Assembly: GCA_020466095.1 (NCBI GenBank)
Contig: CM035808.1
Span: 69,832,829-69,896,828, forward strand
Direction of reading: 5' to 3'
Source: Chlorops oryzae
Lineage: Eukaryota > Arthropoda > Insecta > Diptera > Chloropidae
Length of the DNA stretch: 64,000 bases
The notes beneath the pieces were generated by a model. That model was not told the DNA's origin and ran no database searches. It was given only the letters and a program-made list of their open reading frames with translations. Made by a program: the position numbers and the translations under genes. This document shows positions 54,320-64,000 of this stretch, one piece after another. The stretch's first letter is position 1. The number at the start of each line of letters is the position of its first letter.

Positions 54320-54692
54320 TTAATTGTTGCATGATTGTGAATACAAAAACTTTAAACACAAATGACCACAGTTATATGAATTGTATTGCTGATATTGTTT
54401 GTAGCTGTATCTTAAATTATTTGCACCGAGATATTTGACAACTTCTTTCGGTGGTGGAAGGTTACCAAAACCATCAAAATATTCCTTAACAGTATTATTT
54501 TTAAAATATGCTACCCAATGAGTACCATCTCCATCTGAAGAATCCAGATTAATTATTCCACATTCAATCTTATGAGGACGTCTTGGTAAAGTATTTCGCA
54601 TAAAAACTCCTCTGAAAGATTTCAAGTTAGCGGCATATTTTCTTAGGTCGACCTCGGTTAGGGCTCTTTTGGGTAGAGTGCTAATTAGTTTT
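54320..54692 (-). pseudogene. Polinton adenain-like cysteine protease
   Basis: Reads PKRALTEVDLRKYAANLKS and FRGVFMRNTLPRR, then catalytic His in DGDGTHWVAYFK, Asp in EYFDGFGNLPPP and Gln/Cys in QQYNSYNCGHLCLKFL, the order of the adenovirus-type protease family. In Polintons it processes capsid proteins. No ATG is visible in frame; the frame opens inside the 3' end of the PLA2/PX-like gene and ends at 54320. The gypsy element ends 22 bp downstream, so any further gene on that side was displaced. The catalytic set is complete. Confidence 0.82.
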
Positions 54693-55530
54693 TTGAATAA
54701 GGACGAAGATAGAAACCATATCCATTTCTATAGGGTTTTAAATAAAGCCCATTTCCAATGGCAACAGGTTCCTTGGGCTTTTTATCCTTTGCAGATATTA
54801 TTATTTTTTATCATATTTGCAATCGACATGCCTCCAGATACTATTCCTCCAAGCTTTGCAATACCCGCTAAAATTGGTATTAATGGTAAAAATCCACCCA
54901 CTTTTGGTACAGGGATTATACGAGGTAGAACTTTACGATTTTTCCTCTTAAGAGTAGATGATAAAGATTTCTCAGCAATTTGAATAGCATCATTCATATC
55001 AATTGGTTTTGCATTTTTTAAAACTTTTGTAGCAATTTTTATTGCAGTAGTGAAAATTTTAGTACAGAATTTCTTCTTTTTGTTCTTCACAGTCTTTAGT
55101 TTTCGATTACTGTTTTTTCGAAGACTACCACCTATCTTCAGTTTGGCTTTCATTGCGTTTGTGACAAACCAAGCGTTTGCCTTTTCTGCGACACTCGAAT
55201 CTGGAGCTTTTACTCTCTCCCAAGCTCTCTCAACTAAAATCTTATCGGCAATGCGGCGATTAGTTAAGTCTTTGAATTTAGAGTAGGCAATATCGTGTTC
55301 TCTACATGCAGAATCCAAAAGATTTATACCCTTGTCTCCTTTTGCTAAACGTTTTTCGAGTTTAGTTCCCGGTCCACAAAACCGATAGCCTGGCAAATGA
55401 GGTTCAATTGGCAGTTTATTTATAAGGTTATTTATTAATCCTTATTTATAAGGTTATTTATTAATCCTTGTCCAACGGCTTTACGTTTACGACTAAATAG
55501 TTTTTTTGCTGCTAACAAGCATTTATAAAT
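54690..55530 (-). pseudogene. Polinton PLA2/PX-like virion protein
   Basis: The main frame 55396-54782 has GYRFCGPGTKLEKRLAKGD and ACREHDIAYSKF, matching parvovirus-type phospholipase A2 (glycine loop and HD dyad). A basic segment (NSNRKLKTVKNKKKKF) follows, then VGGFLPLIPILAGIAKLGG, the hydrophobic end seen in adenovirus pX-like Polinton proteins. A one-base change near 54785 separates a conserved tail, GNGLYLKPYRNGYGFYLRPY, ending at 54690. Upstream, LLAAKKLFSRKRKAVGQGL fits the N-terminus but is put out of phase by a 26-bp tandem duplication at 55419-55470. The role in the family is a minor virion protein helping membrane passage or DNA condensation. Confidence 0.8.
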
Positions 55531-55585
55531 TTTTGTTTGTTTGTATAGCACACAAATCAACGGTCAAAAGCGTTCTGAACAAAAA

Positions 55586-55635
55586 AGTATAAAAGGAATC
55601 GCTTTTATATCATTGTTGTTAGTTAAAAGAGTAAA
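55586..55635 (+). promoter_or_regulatory. Candidate promoter of the Polinton ATPase
   Basis: TATAAAAG at 55590 lies about 45 bp before the ATG, with TATCATTGTT as a possible initiator. Confidence 0.4.
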
Positions 55636-56290
55636 ATGCGTTTCATAAGACAACAAATGAATATTTCGGTGAAAAATTTAGACCTAAAAACGCTTTCAAA
55701 TGATAAATTGTCACAAATACGTCATAGTTCATTGCTACCAAACACAATACGTGCACTAATTGTCGGACCATCGAATTGTGGAAAAACCAACATTATGTTG
55801 AGTCTTATTGAAAGTCCCAATGGTCTTAGATTTAAAAATGTATACTTGTATTCAAAGTCATTGCATCAACCAAAATATTAATATCTTCAACAACTTATAA
55901 ATCCAATAAAAGGAATGGGCTTTTACGCCTTCTAAGATAATGAAGAAGTTCTAGCTCCAGAAAAAGCAAAATCAGATTCTATTTTTATCGTCGATGATGT
56001 TGCATGTGAAAAACAGACAGAAACAGAAACAATATACGAAATTATTTCTGTATGGGTCGGCACAATAATATTGATAGCTTTTATCTATGCCAAACTTATA
56101 CTCGAATACCGAAACATCTGATTCGTGACAATGCAAACTTAATTATCATGTTTAAATAAGATGAAACGAACATAAGACATATTTATAATGATCATGTTGG
56201 TACTGATATGTCATTTCACGATTTTTTAAAAATTTGTACTGAATGTTGGAAGGATAAATATGGGTTTCTCGTCATTAGCAAAGATGAGTG
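55636..56290 (+). pseudogene. Polinton packaging ATPase (FtsK/A32-like)
   Basis: ATG 55636. LPNTIRALIVGPSNCGKTNI is the Walker A region, LRFKNVYLYSKSLHQPKY follows, then TAA at 55879-55881. The same frame goes on with LQQLINPIKGMGFYAF and Walker B SIFIVDDVACEKQ. Later pieces (FIYAKLI, NMGFSSLAK or YGFLVISKDE in another frame) show more stops and shifts. In Polintons this ATPase packages DNA into capsids. It lies divergent from the PLA2/PX-like gene, as usual for the family. The match fades at about 56290. Confidence 0.82.
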
Positions 56291-56571
56291 TATGTACAAC
56301 AAAACATTCAGTTTCAAAAACAGATCAAGCAGTTCAACAACAATGTTTTGAGTCACGCAACAATCTGATCAGTTCAATAGTCATCGACAGCCCACAGCCC
56401 TGTTCATTATGGAACAGACCTGTTTCATAAGCAGATCTGTTCAAAAGCAACAACAATAAAAAGACCTTTTTTTTGAGAATTTATTTCTGGTGAGCTTTTT
56501 GGTCCTCGGGGTAGATGTAAATAAAACTACATTATTTACTTATTTTGCCCAACGTTTCGTTCCTTTTTGGG
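56291..56571. other. No recognised feature
   Basis: Repeated CAGTTCAACAAC/CTGTTCATTATGGAACAG words and AAATAAAACTACATTATTT. The last 30 bp before the LTR contain GTTTCGTTCCTTTTTGGGAAC. No frame. Confidence 0.3.
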
Positions 56572-56575
56572 AACC

Positions 56576-57589
56576 TGTTGTGCGTGCTGGGGAGAAAGGA
56601 CCTCTTGTAAAGCGCCAACAATGATTTCGTATTTTGCCAAATTAAACCCTCTTTTACTCCGTTACAATAATTGTTCATTTATTAAAGTCTTTTCAATGGT
56701 TCTACTCTAGCTTACTTTACTGCCCTAATTCCCTAGCTAACACTCAGATCCACACTTTGTCGTCCTGGCTCGTAAGTAGCTGCGCCACAGTTGAGATCTT
56801 GTTCACTTGTTCGTACTCGGAGTGCGTGCAATTTTCCTATTCGTAGATCGAACTTCGCTTTTATAGTAAAATATTGCTCCGTTAGCAACATCGATAGTTG
56901 CTAGCGTCTTCGATCTTCTCTTCAGCTATCTTCCCCGCAGGCATCCCTTGGCCAACGTCTATTATGCATTTCGGCGTTTTTGGTGATTGCTTAGGTTTCG
57001 TTGTTTTCTATATATTTTTTGTGTCATTCTTGTAGCATATGTATATTGACAATCAGCTAAATATGAAGATCAACCCAAAGCCATTCGACATACATACAAT
57101 TTAAGGCAAGCCAAATGCACACACAAAAAGAAGTAAAGAATGAAATGCAATAAGAACGTGAAACCCATGCCGCAAACATCCCTTGTTTGTGTGTGGACCA
57201 CATGCTGTTTCGGCGGCTCGTGTTCTTTCGCCTTTCAACTGCCTGCTTTCCCTTTCAATCGTTGGCCTTAAACGATCGATTGTCAGTTGACATCGACGGT
57301 CTGTTTGTCGTTGCGAGCCCGTGTTGTTGTTGTTGCCTTCTTTGGTTACGGTATCTTTTTATTGTTTATGCTTTCTTTGACTTCGAGCGCCGACCGTTGT
57401 TGTTTTGTTTATGGCGTTCGATTTCGCGCTCGCTCGTGCTGTTTTTTGTCCAAGGTGTTAGGTTTCGAGTTGAAGTAGTGTCGCTGCATTCGTTTGTTCT
57501 ATATTATTTATTGCACTTCTTTTGGCTTAGTGCTGATAGCGTGCCGTTGATGGTAGTGCTGGTAGCGTTACGCTGTGTGACTCACAACA
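56576..57589 (-). repeat. Divergent B-family LTR on the minus strand (1014 bp)
   Basis: Plus-strand ends TGTTGTGCGTGCTGGGG and GACTCACAACA. 56580-56800 is clearly related to the inverse of the element B R-U5 (AAAGCGCCAACAA, CTACTCTAGCTTACTTTACT, CCACACTTTGTCGTCCTGGC), whereas U3 is largely different. TCCCTCCCCTCTCC on its right is a polypurine tract for a minus-strand element, so this is a 3' LTR. AACC (56572-56575) would be the target base set; the partner was not found. Confidence 0.75.
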
Positions 57590-59970
57590 TCCCTCCCCTC
57601 TCCGGCAAGTCGGGAGCATCACGACTTTTTTTTTTAATTCTGCTGCTGAATATTTGAAAATTCTGCTGCTTTAAAAATTCTGCTGCTGTCTGAAGAATAT
57701 CTGTATGCGGTTCTTACAGCCAGACATGCTATATGCTGGTAGTGGCTATACGTGGTCCAGCTCAGGATATCGGAAGTAGTTTCGTCTCGTTGATACAGAT
57801 GAGGCGAGCTGAATAAGATTTTATTAATTTCGGCTCGTGTTGATGATGTCGGTGTTTAAATATTGCTAGCTCGCTGCTGTGGTGGGTGTGCAGACTTTAT
57901 TCACCCTTGTGTCTTTGATGATGTTATTAGCGGTGTTCGATTAAACGATGCTGCTGCTGCTTCGCTGCTGCTGGTTGTTCTTATTCAGGTTTTCTATGTT
58001 AGATGAATCCTTTGGCGCTGTCGTGTTCGCTGCGATACTGCCGATTCTTGATGCATATTTATCGCTGAAGTGTAGTGGGAATCTCGGTATATGCTCGATT
58101 TTCTTATTCTTCTTAATGAACATTTTTATTTTTTATTTTTTTTATTTAAGTGTTTCAGTTTTCGGAATACAATTCAAAAATTAATATTCGCTAAATACTC
58201 TAGATCTTCGTTAAAGAGTTGAATTTATTGATTTCTTCGTTTCTGGGGGATCATACTACCCATTATTTATCTATTTCTTACGTGCCATATATATATTATA
58301 TTCGATATGTTTTTTTTCCCCCTTATGCAGTTTCCTGTTTCATCAAAAGTGACTTAACAATTCCTTTTTTTTTTTGTTTAAATGCGTCCGTACTCAATAT
58401 TATATTTTTTTCTTTCTCTTTTCTTTTTGTTTTGCTCATACGGTTTTCTGTTTCAAAAGCGACTTAAAAATTTCTTTTTGTTTAAATGCTTACACACTCA
58501 AGTGCCGCAATGCATGCTCCTCTTTTTTTTATATTACTTTTAATTAAACTTGCTGACTTTCTTTTTCATATGTTTTGGAGTCGAAAAATTTAAAGTAAAT
58601 GGTTTTTTTTTTGTGAATTTTGAATTATTTATCTTTTTTATTTCTATAGACTTTGTTTGGAGCATGATTTTTATATTATTACCATACTACTACCCTTTCC
58701 CCCTTTAATGAAGGTTAAGGTTTTGTGCTGATTTTCAAAAATATTGCAGTGTTGAAGACACAAATAAAAGAATTGTCATGCCATTATTAGAAATTTTACC
58801 TTCGATTCTTAACCATGTGCAAGCATGCATTTTGCGTGCAAATGCTTTTTCTTTACCCTTTTTTTGTTTGGTTTTTTTCTGCACATGTGCCTGCGGTGCT
58901 TTGTGCGTGCACATGTGTCCTTGGGATCGAAGGAGAAAAACAAAATTTTGTCACAAAAATATGTGTGGGAAATAAATTTTTCCTTCATCAATAAAAATCA
59001 TTTTCATTTTTTTTTTTTGCTTATGATTTTGCTATATATAGTCGTGTCTTCGTTGATTTATTTTAAGTACAAAATTTACTTTTCCCGAGTAAAATTTTGT
59101 CTTCAATATTGTGGTCAATTAGTTTTGTTTTTTTTCCTTATACCTTTTATTTCGTTTTAGGATGACGTTCAACACCTTTCATGCTGTGGATGATAACCAT
59201 TTCCGTCGGGAGCGACGCGTCGTGCCGCCTCCACCTTTGAGAAGAATGGCCCTGTTCCTGCATTTACTGGATCCGATGTGGATGATTATGGTGCCTGAAA
59301 TGGACGCAAAATATGATTTTTGTCGCCTTCCTCCTCGGCGGGAGCCTTCCTTTTTTGCCTATAAGGGGTCCGTACACGACCTTTCCCGCATTTCTCACTT
59401 TCAATTTTCCCTCGATGAATGGGATTAAATCTGTAAATAACGATAGAGAAGCCCATAACCTTAATTTAAAACCAAAAATGAGAAAAAAAATTTTCGGTTT
59501 CAAGTTTTAATTCGAAAATACTAAGAATATATATATATTTTTTTTTTTTTCAGTGCAAAAATTTCTTTATGTTTTGCTTTGACATTATAAATTTTTTATT
59601 TCTTAAAAAAATTTACTTATCTTATTTGAAGATGTTAATGATGATTAGGTTGCCGTGTAGCAGGTGTACAGATGTGCCAATCGTTACGTAGATGTAGATG
59701 TCGCTGCCCCCATTCGCAATCGTTGGGGTGTGTTGGGCCTCAGGCGTGAAGGCACTTTTCTTCAATTTATTTGAAGTTGTTTTTTTCTTTTTTTTTTTAA
59801 ACGGCCTTCGCTGCTTTATTGGTTGTGGTGGTTTCTGGTGTGGTTGCCAATACCAGAATTAATTCGTTAAGTGTTAATTGTTCTTGCGCGTCATTATTTA
59901 TTTTAATTTCAATGAAAAAGATCATTTTTGAAATTTGCTATTAAATCAAACTCGATTTCATCCGTTATAT
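57590..59970 (-). mobile_element. 3' internal region of the divergent B-family element
   Basis: It starts with the polypurine tract and a GCAAGTCGGGAGCATCACGAC block matching the inverse of the end of element B internal regions. It continues as a T-rich (A-rich on the minus strand) stretch like the B 3' region. A GC-richer part at 59160-59440 is open on both strands (88 codons plus, 79 minus) without a recognised motif. No counterpart of the 480-residue protein was found. The right edge is uncertain. Confidence 0.5.
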
Positions 59971-61005
59971 GGGATTCAGACGGCATCGAAATCCCGGGAT
60001 TTCGGCACTTTTGAGGATTTCAGCCGATATCCAGTCGAAATCCAGCGGATTTCCCATACAAATGAATGTCAAACGAAATCCGCTCAGAAATTGGATTTCA
60101 ACGAAATCCCAAGAGAAATCCGGAACAAACTGAATGCAACTCTGTGTTTTTCGATATATATCGAAGAAATGCTGCAACACTACTGTCAAATTTTGAAAAA
60201 ACGAAAGTAAACAAACAGGCAATGCTGCCACACGCAAACGCAAAATTCCCTACAAACTAAAAAAAAAATCCCCACAATTCTGTACGTTTTTCCCTAGCAC
60301 AAATATCGTTATATTTTTTTAAAAATAATATGCCTCTTGCATACAAAAATATATGAGTAGCCATGAATATGGTAGGCTAATATTTTTGAGAACCTTTCAG
60401 GGTAGTCTGGAACTCCGAATCGTACTAAAGTCATTTGAATTTTTTTTTTTTTTTTCAAAAATAAAAAGTTTCTTTCAAAAATTAAGTTTTTTTTTGTGGT
60501 AGTTCAAGTAAAAATGATTTCATTAAAAACATGAATAGGTTATCTTGTAGCGGTAAATAAAACAGTTTTCAATTTATTCAAAAAAGCCTATACAAATACT
60601 ATTTAAATTTTCAAATTTGTAGACTACCGACGCTTAACGATAGCTTCGACCGAACTTTTTCACATAAACAGAGGTTGGCATAGTTTTTATTTTGTCTTTT
60701 TAATTTTATGACAACCAAATATATACAAAATTTATTAAATATTTTGGAATACATCACAAATTCCGTACATTTGCCGATTTTAAGAAATCTGTACTTTTAT
60801 CCCTACAAGTCATTTTTTGTTTAAAAAAATCCCTAAAAATTTTTAAGGAAATTTCCCAACAATTGGCAGCACTACAAACAGATAAATGGCTGTCAAACCA
60901 AATCCTCTCAACGGCGATATTGTCGTGTGAACGCTTGGATTTCGATATGGATATCACGAAATCCAAGTGCCGAAATCCCGGGATTTCGATGCTCGTCTGA
61001 ATGGC
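59971..61005. mobile_element. Non-autonomous DNA transposon with palindromic ends
   Basis: 1035 bp. Inverted ends of ~41 bp include ATTCAGACG, GCATCGAAATCCCGGGATTT and CGGCACTT; the GAAATCCCGGGATTTC part is itself a palindrome. ATAT on both sides (59967-59970 and 61006-61009) may be the target duplicate. The interior is AT-rich and non-coding; the 91-codon frame at its left end is produced by the inverted arm. Confidence 0.75.
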
Positions 61006-61133
61006 ATATTATACGCGTTTCTTTAATTACATTGTTTGACTTTTTAAAAATTTTGTTAAATTTTTCAAATTGTTTTTGGTAATTCATTTTGACTTTATTC
61101 CGATTTTACTTATATCATATGTCTTCTTTTTTT

Positions 61134-61334
61134 TCAAATTTGTTGCACTTGTACAGATTTTTTCTTTAATTGTTTGTGCCACATTTTGTAAGTTTTAATT
61201 AAAATGTTCAAAATGAGAAATCCAATTATTATATAAATTAAGGTCGTAACATTAAAGTCTTGCTGTATTATGATGTCGTTTGTTACCTGTCCTGTATTTT
61301 CAGGAGCCTGAACCTTGCTCTCGGATTTCCCCAT
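61134..61334 (-). CDS. Small N-myristoylation/TM protein
   Basis: 66 residues. MGKSES is a good N-myristoylation signal, and LIYIIIGFLILNILIKTY (about residues 32-49) is a single membrane segment, followed by a basic tail (KMWHKQLKKKSVQ). It lies about 190 bp downstream of a primer-binding-site-like sequence on the minus strand, so it is the first ORF of an LTR element. QVTNDIIIQQ resembles the short leader ORF of element B. The function is not known; a membrane-anchored accessory or matrix-like protein is an inference. Confidence 0.5.
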   Translation of the reverse strand: MGKSESKVQAPENTGQVTNDIIIQQDFNVTTLIYIIIGFLILNILIKTYKMWHKQLKKKSVQVQQI

Positions 61335-61354
61335 ATATTAAGTTTAGATAAACT

Positions 61355-61460
61355 CTTTTTTTCGTCCTTTTTCCTTTTTTTCGTGTCCTTTTTCACTTTT
61401 TTTTCGTGTCCTTTTTTACTTTTTTTTTGTGTTCTTTTTCACTTTTTTTTCTCTCGTGTC
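61355..61460. repeat. Leader repeats of TTTTTCGTGTCCTTTTTCAC type
   Basis: Four imperfect units of about 25-28 bp (TTTTTTTTCGTGTCCTTTTT(C/T)AC) lie between the small ORF and the primer-binding site on the minus strand. Confidence 0.75.
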
Positions 61461-61510
61461 ATTTTTCAATATTTTGTCGAGCACTCAAACTACACACCGT
61501 TTAAGTTCCA

Positions 61511-61528
61511 GGTCGGCAAGGATCGCCA
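61511..61528 (-). promoter_or_regulatory. Primer-binding site candidate
   Basis: Minus strand TGGCGATCCTTGCCGACC follows a TTTCTAAA LTR-like end. The start TGGCGA is common in Gypsy-type elements of flies. The tRNA was not assigned. Confidence 0.45.
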
Positions 61529-62188
61529 TTTAGAAACAGGATCCGGAATACCAAATATAAAAAAACACATCTTTGATTTTTCACGTTCAAGATTCAACTG
61601 TGTCTTTATTCCAACGTTTTCAAGCTTATATACTATTTAAATCTAAACAAAAGAGAAATTGTATATCTTACCAAATTCTTAACAATTACTTAATGACCTA
61701 ATAAATAATAGAATGATGTAGGCAATCGTGACATTTATTTGGCCATACGCGGAAGCGATGCAGCTATTAAGAAATAAATGTAAACAGTCAAAGTGTAGCT
61801 TAAAGTGGAGCCACAATGAAATGCCCCAATGCCTTAGATCGATCGCGACAATGTAAGCGATGTAATTTTAGACGCTACCAAAAAGCATTGGAAGTAAATG
61901 AATGAACAGAAGCAAAGCAAAGTGAAGCGCTTCTGTTCCCGAATTATGTTTAGATTCTTTGGAAAGAAACAAACGCAAAAGAAGTAAATAGTTTTGCTGA
62001 CCCAGTGACTGAGTTTGTTATTCTTCTTTGGAATTTGAATATTGATTGGATAAAAATTGCAACTTTGTTCGGATTGAACTGATTGCAACTATGTATGAAT
62101 GGATTGATATCAAAAGAGTTGTAACAATTTATGATTGACGCAATTAAGGAAATTGCAACAATGTATTGAATGAGTTGCCTGAGTTAAA
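61529..62188 (-). repeat. Probable 5' LTR of the element carrying the small TM ORF
   Basis: Non-coding, with an AATAAAG poly(A)-type signal on the minus strand at 61610-61604 and the priming site at its inner end. The outer end is not defined and merges with the BEL gag fragment near 62190. It does not match the LTR at 56576, so that LTR belongs to a different element. Confidence 0.4.
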
Positions 62189-63232
62189 ATATACTAAAAT
62201 TGGCAGCAAGGCAGTTGAGACATTTGTTATTTTTCGAGATGAAAAATGCGCACGAAACCTTATATTTCCCTTGGTATGGAACACGTTGGCGGAAAGAGTC
62301 ACTGGTCTAGAAGACAGAACGGGGGCCTTGCTTTTGGTGAAGCTGGCGAGGCGTTCGACGACTTCGAAACGGGTGCTGAGGAAAATGTTCATTTGCTCCA
62401 ATGTTGGCAGCTCTCAATGCGTCGCAAGTTACTGCTCCTAATGGGCGATCGTGGTAGCTGGCAGACGGCTGGAGCAGAAATGGACTAACATCGCGCCCCA
62501 GAAATCGGTAACCCCCTGACTCTTCATCATCGCAATGCAGTCGTTGACGGTGTTTTGGATCTTCAAAATTCCTTCACTACTTTCTTCTTCAATTGCTGGC
62601 AGATCAAACAGAGTTTTCAGCTGATGGTCGATTAGGATACGCTTGTTTTCGTAGCGCGCTTTGAGAGCCTCCCACGCCGGCGTAAAATTGGCTCCAACTA
62701 GCGGGTATCCTTGCACAGTTGCCCCGGCGGGGCCTGTTGTCTTATTTCGGAGATGGAATAATTTTTGTACTGGTGGAAATCGGTGATTATTCACGTATAC
62801 AGCAGTGAACATGTCGCGGAACGCTGCCCATTCCTTGTATCTACCGGAAAAGGTCATGACATCACACGGAGGCACCCTTATATAGTCATCTTGTTCCTGT
62901 AGGTCGATTTGGTGCGGTGCATGGGTACTGGATAGTGGCAGCGTCTCGGTGGTCATGTGCTTTATCATTTCTTCTAGATGAGCCTTGGTCTGGAGGTACG
63001 TATTCCGACAGTGCTTTAGGGTAGACTGGAGCGTTGCATACGCTTCGGCATTCGCTCCTTCAGCTGTTGGAGCCACTTGGAAGGCATTCTTGGCAGTCCG
63101 CCAATAAAAATCGCTTTCTTCTATCTTGAAGTACAGTAGGGATTCAGTTTGATTCGCCGCATCACCGCTGGATAAATCCCTGCATACTTGCACTAGATCT
63201 TCGGCAGCTTCTATAAAACTGGGAGGCACCAT
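62189..63232 (-). pseudogene. gag: BEL/Pao Gag
   Basis: ATG 63232 (MVPPSFIEAAEDLVQVC). The main frame runs to 62438. VPPCDVMTFSGRYKEWAAF and RDMFTAVYVNN, PPVQKLFHLRNKTTG and NFTPAWEALKARYENKRILI are the DUF1759-type gag core of BEL/Pao elements. After a shift near 62435, HFPQHPFRSRRTP and VPYQGKYKVSC are followed by NKCLNCLAANFS, a decayed zinc-knuckle region, and the match ends at about 62190. Gag would form the particle. The rest of the element (pol) is missing, as LTR sequence of another element follows. Confidence 0.85.
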
Positions 63233-64000
63233 TATAACGGAATAAATTCAACGCAAATGGGAGAAAATGTGGCTGGGAAATCGCCTTAGCAACCATGGCA
63301 GCGACTATTCAATATTCTTGCGTTGCGAAATAAATTTCCTAAAATCCCTTAAATTTGTATTTTCGATGGATGGTGGCAACCAATGCCGGTTAACGCGCCT
63401 CCAATAATTTTTATAAGGCTCGGTGAATATTGGAGAGGATTTACAACTTGATCGGCGTAAAGTAGGCGACAACTGCTGTGTGTAGCATGCCTCCACAGAG
63501 CTGATTGATACGTGTCTCGCAATGAGAATGAGATCGGCGACGGGACTGAGAACCGCTGGCGATCTTATTTTGCTCAACCTTTCGTTGAGCACGGGAGTGA
63601 GACGTTACGTTGGCAGAAAAGATGCAATATTTCTGCGTTGCACTGTGGTTGTGTTAGGAAAATGAATAAGTTCGAAAGTCACTCGGCACGATGCTCAAGG
63701 CGACCAAATCAGTTGTAGCGTATTTGCGGGGACTGGTTTATCAATAAATTTCGGCTCTAATTAAATTTTATAAAACCAAACAAGGAGAGAAATAAGCAGC
63801 AGGAACACCGGTGCGACCGCTGCTGGTTTTAGCGTACTAGCGGAAAATGTTGGCTAAGTAGTTGTCGTCTTCAATGTAATTCCTTGATTGAAATTGTGAA
63901 TATAAATTAAGTCGCATAAAGCAACCAATGAGAACGACCAATGCCGGTCGTAGCGTATCGGAATAAAGCAAGAGCTGCTTTATTCGCAACGCCTCAGCTG
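63233..64000 (-). other. 5' region (leader and probable LTR) of the BEL/Pao element
   Basis: Directly upstream of gag. TGGTTGCTAAGGCGATTTCC on the minus strand near 63293 is a possible priming site. Beyond it the sequence has LTR-like features: CAATAAATTT near 63742 and a perfect hairpin, GAATAAAGCA-AGAGC-TGCTTTATTC, near 63961. The frame at 63592-63305 has no known motif. The LTR boundary lies outside or cannot be fixed. Confidence 0.4.

Larger units (their letters stand above)
46412..56290 (+). mobile_element. Polinton/Maverick remnant (interrupted)
   Basis: Recognised genes: protein-primed polymerase B (plus), adenain-like protease (minus), PLA2/PX-like protein (minus), packaging ATPase (plus). 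This combination is diagnostic for Polintons. The retroviral-type integrase, both capsid genes and both confirmed termini are not seen; AGTAGTTGGAGGAAAC at 46412 is a possible AGT-type end. It is interrupted by a MITE and by a complete Gypsy element. All genes are damaged. Confidence 0.82.

Noticed and set aside
57187..57657. 156-codon plus frame
   Set aside because: Antisense to the divergent LTR and spans its edge; hydrophobic low-complexity translation.
59162..59428. 88-codon frame after a splice-acceptor-like TTTCGTTTTAG
   Set aside because: No motif, also open on the other strand, and inside a minus-strand element; too weak to call.
61529..62188. 5' LTR partner of the LTR at 56576-57589
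   Set aside because: The two do not share ends or poly(A) region, so they are different elements.

Overview
The window is AT-rich eukaryotic DNA made almost entirely of transposable elements, most of them nested or broken. I could support no host gene, tRNA, rRNA or CRISPR array. The families present (Ty3/Gypsy of several lineages, BEL/Pao, Jockey-type LINEs, a hAT with a BED finger, a Polinton/Maverick, Harbinger-like and hAT-like MITEs) fit an insect, probably a higher fly. The species cannot be fixed from the sequence.

Layout. 1-15.0 kb: four tandem ~4.0-4.3 kb units of a defective Ty3/Gypsy element (called A). Each complete unit carries the same MITE inside gag-pol. Clean stretches alternate with error-like stretches and implausible homopolymers. 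15.1-16.8 kb: Jockey-like LINE (minus), cut by a hAT element (16.8-19.1 kb). 19.1-20.3 kb: BEL/Pao integrase tail and a zinc-knuckle gag-like ORF. 20.8-30.8 kb: a TTTTAGTTT-rich degenerate repeat field, split by a full-length minus-strand Gypsy element G1 (21585-27484, TSD ATTG). 30.8-31.7 kb: second BEL fragment and a minisatellite. 31.7-44.05 kb: composite element B, with three 840-bp LTRs, two internal regions and a single outer TSD (TTGC). Its only long ORF is a 480-residue protein with one membrane segment that I do not recognise. 44.07-46.37 kb: 5'-truncated Jockey-like LINE with an 11-bp TSD. 46.4-56.3 kb: decayed Polinton (protein-primed polymerase, protease, PLA2/PX-like protein, ATPase). 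It is interrupted by a hAT-like MITE and by a nearly intact mdg3/micropia-like Gypsy element (49250-54298, TSD TATT). 56.6-60 kb: divergent B-related LTR and 3' internal region (minus). 59.97-61.0 kb: palindromic DNA transposon. 61.1-62.2 kb: 5' end of another LTR element with a small myristoylation/TM ORF. 62.2-64 kb: BEL/Pao gag and 5' region (minus).

How the parts work together. Autonomous machinery is present only in damaged form. G1 and the mdg3-like element carry all retroviral-type catalytic domains but with stops or frameshifts. Element A lacks the RT YMDD region in every unit. Element B encodes no visible gag or pol, so it would need proteins supplied in trans. The Polinton lacks integrase and capsid genes here and has an internal deletion in its polymerase.

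Most interesting: the tandem three-LTR element B with its orphan membrane protein; the MITE sitting exactly at a TAA in the gag-pol frame of element A; a hAT whose two flanks belong to different elements; and the nested Polinton. Main caution: several parts of 1-13.2 kb look like unpolished long-read consensus, so copy number and frameshifts there may be artefacts.
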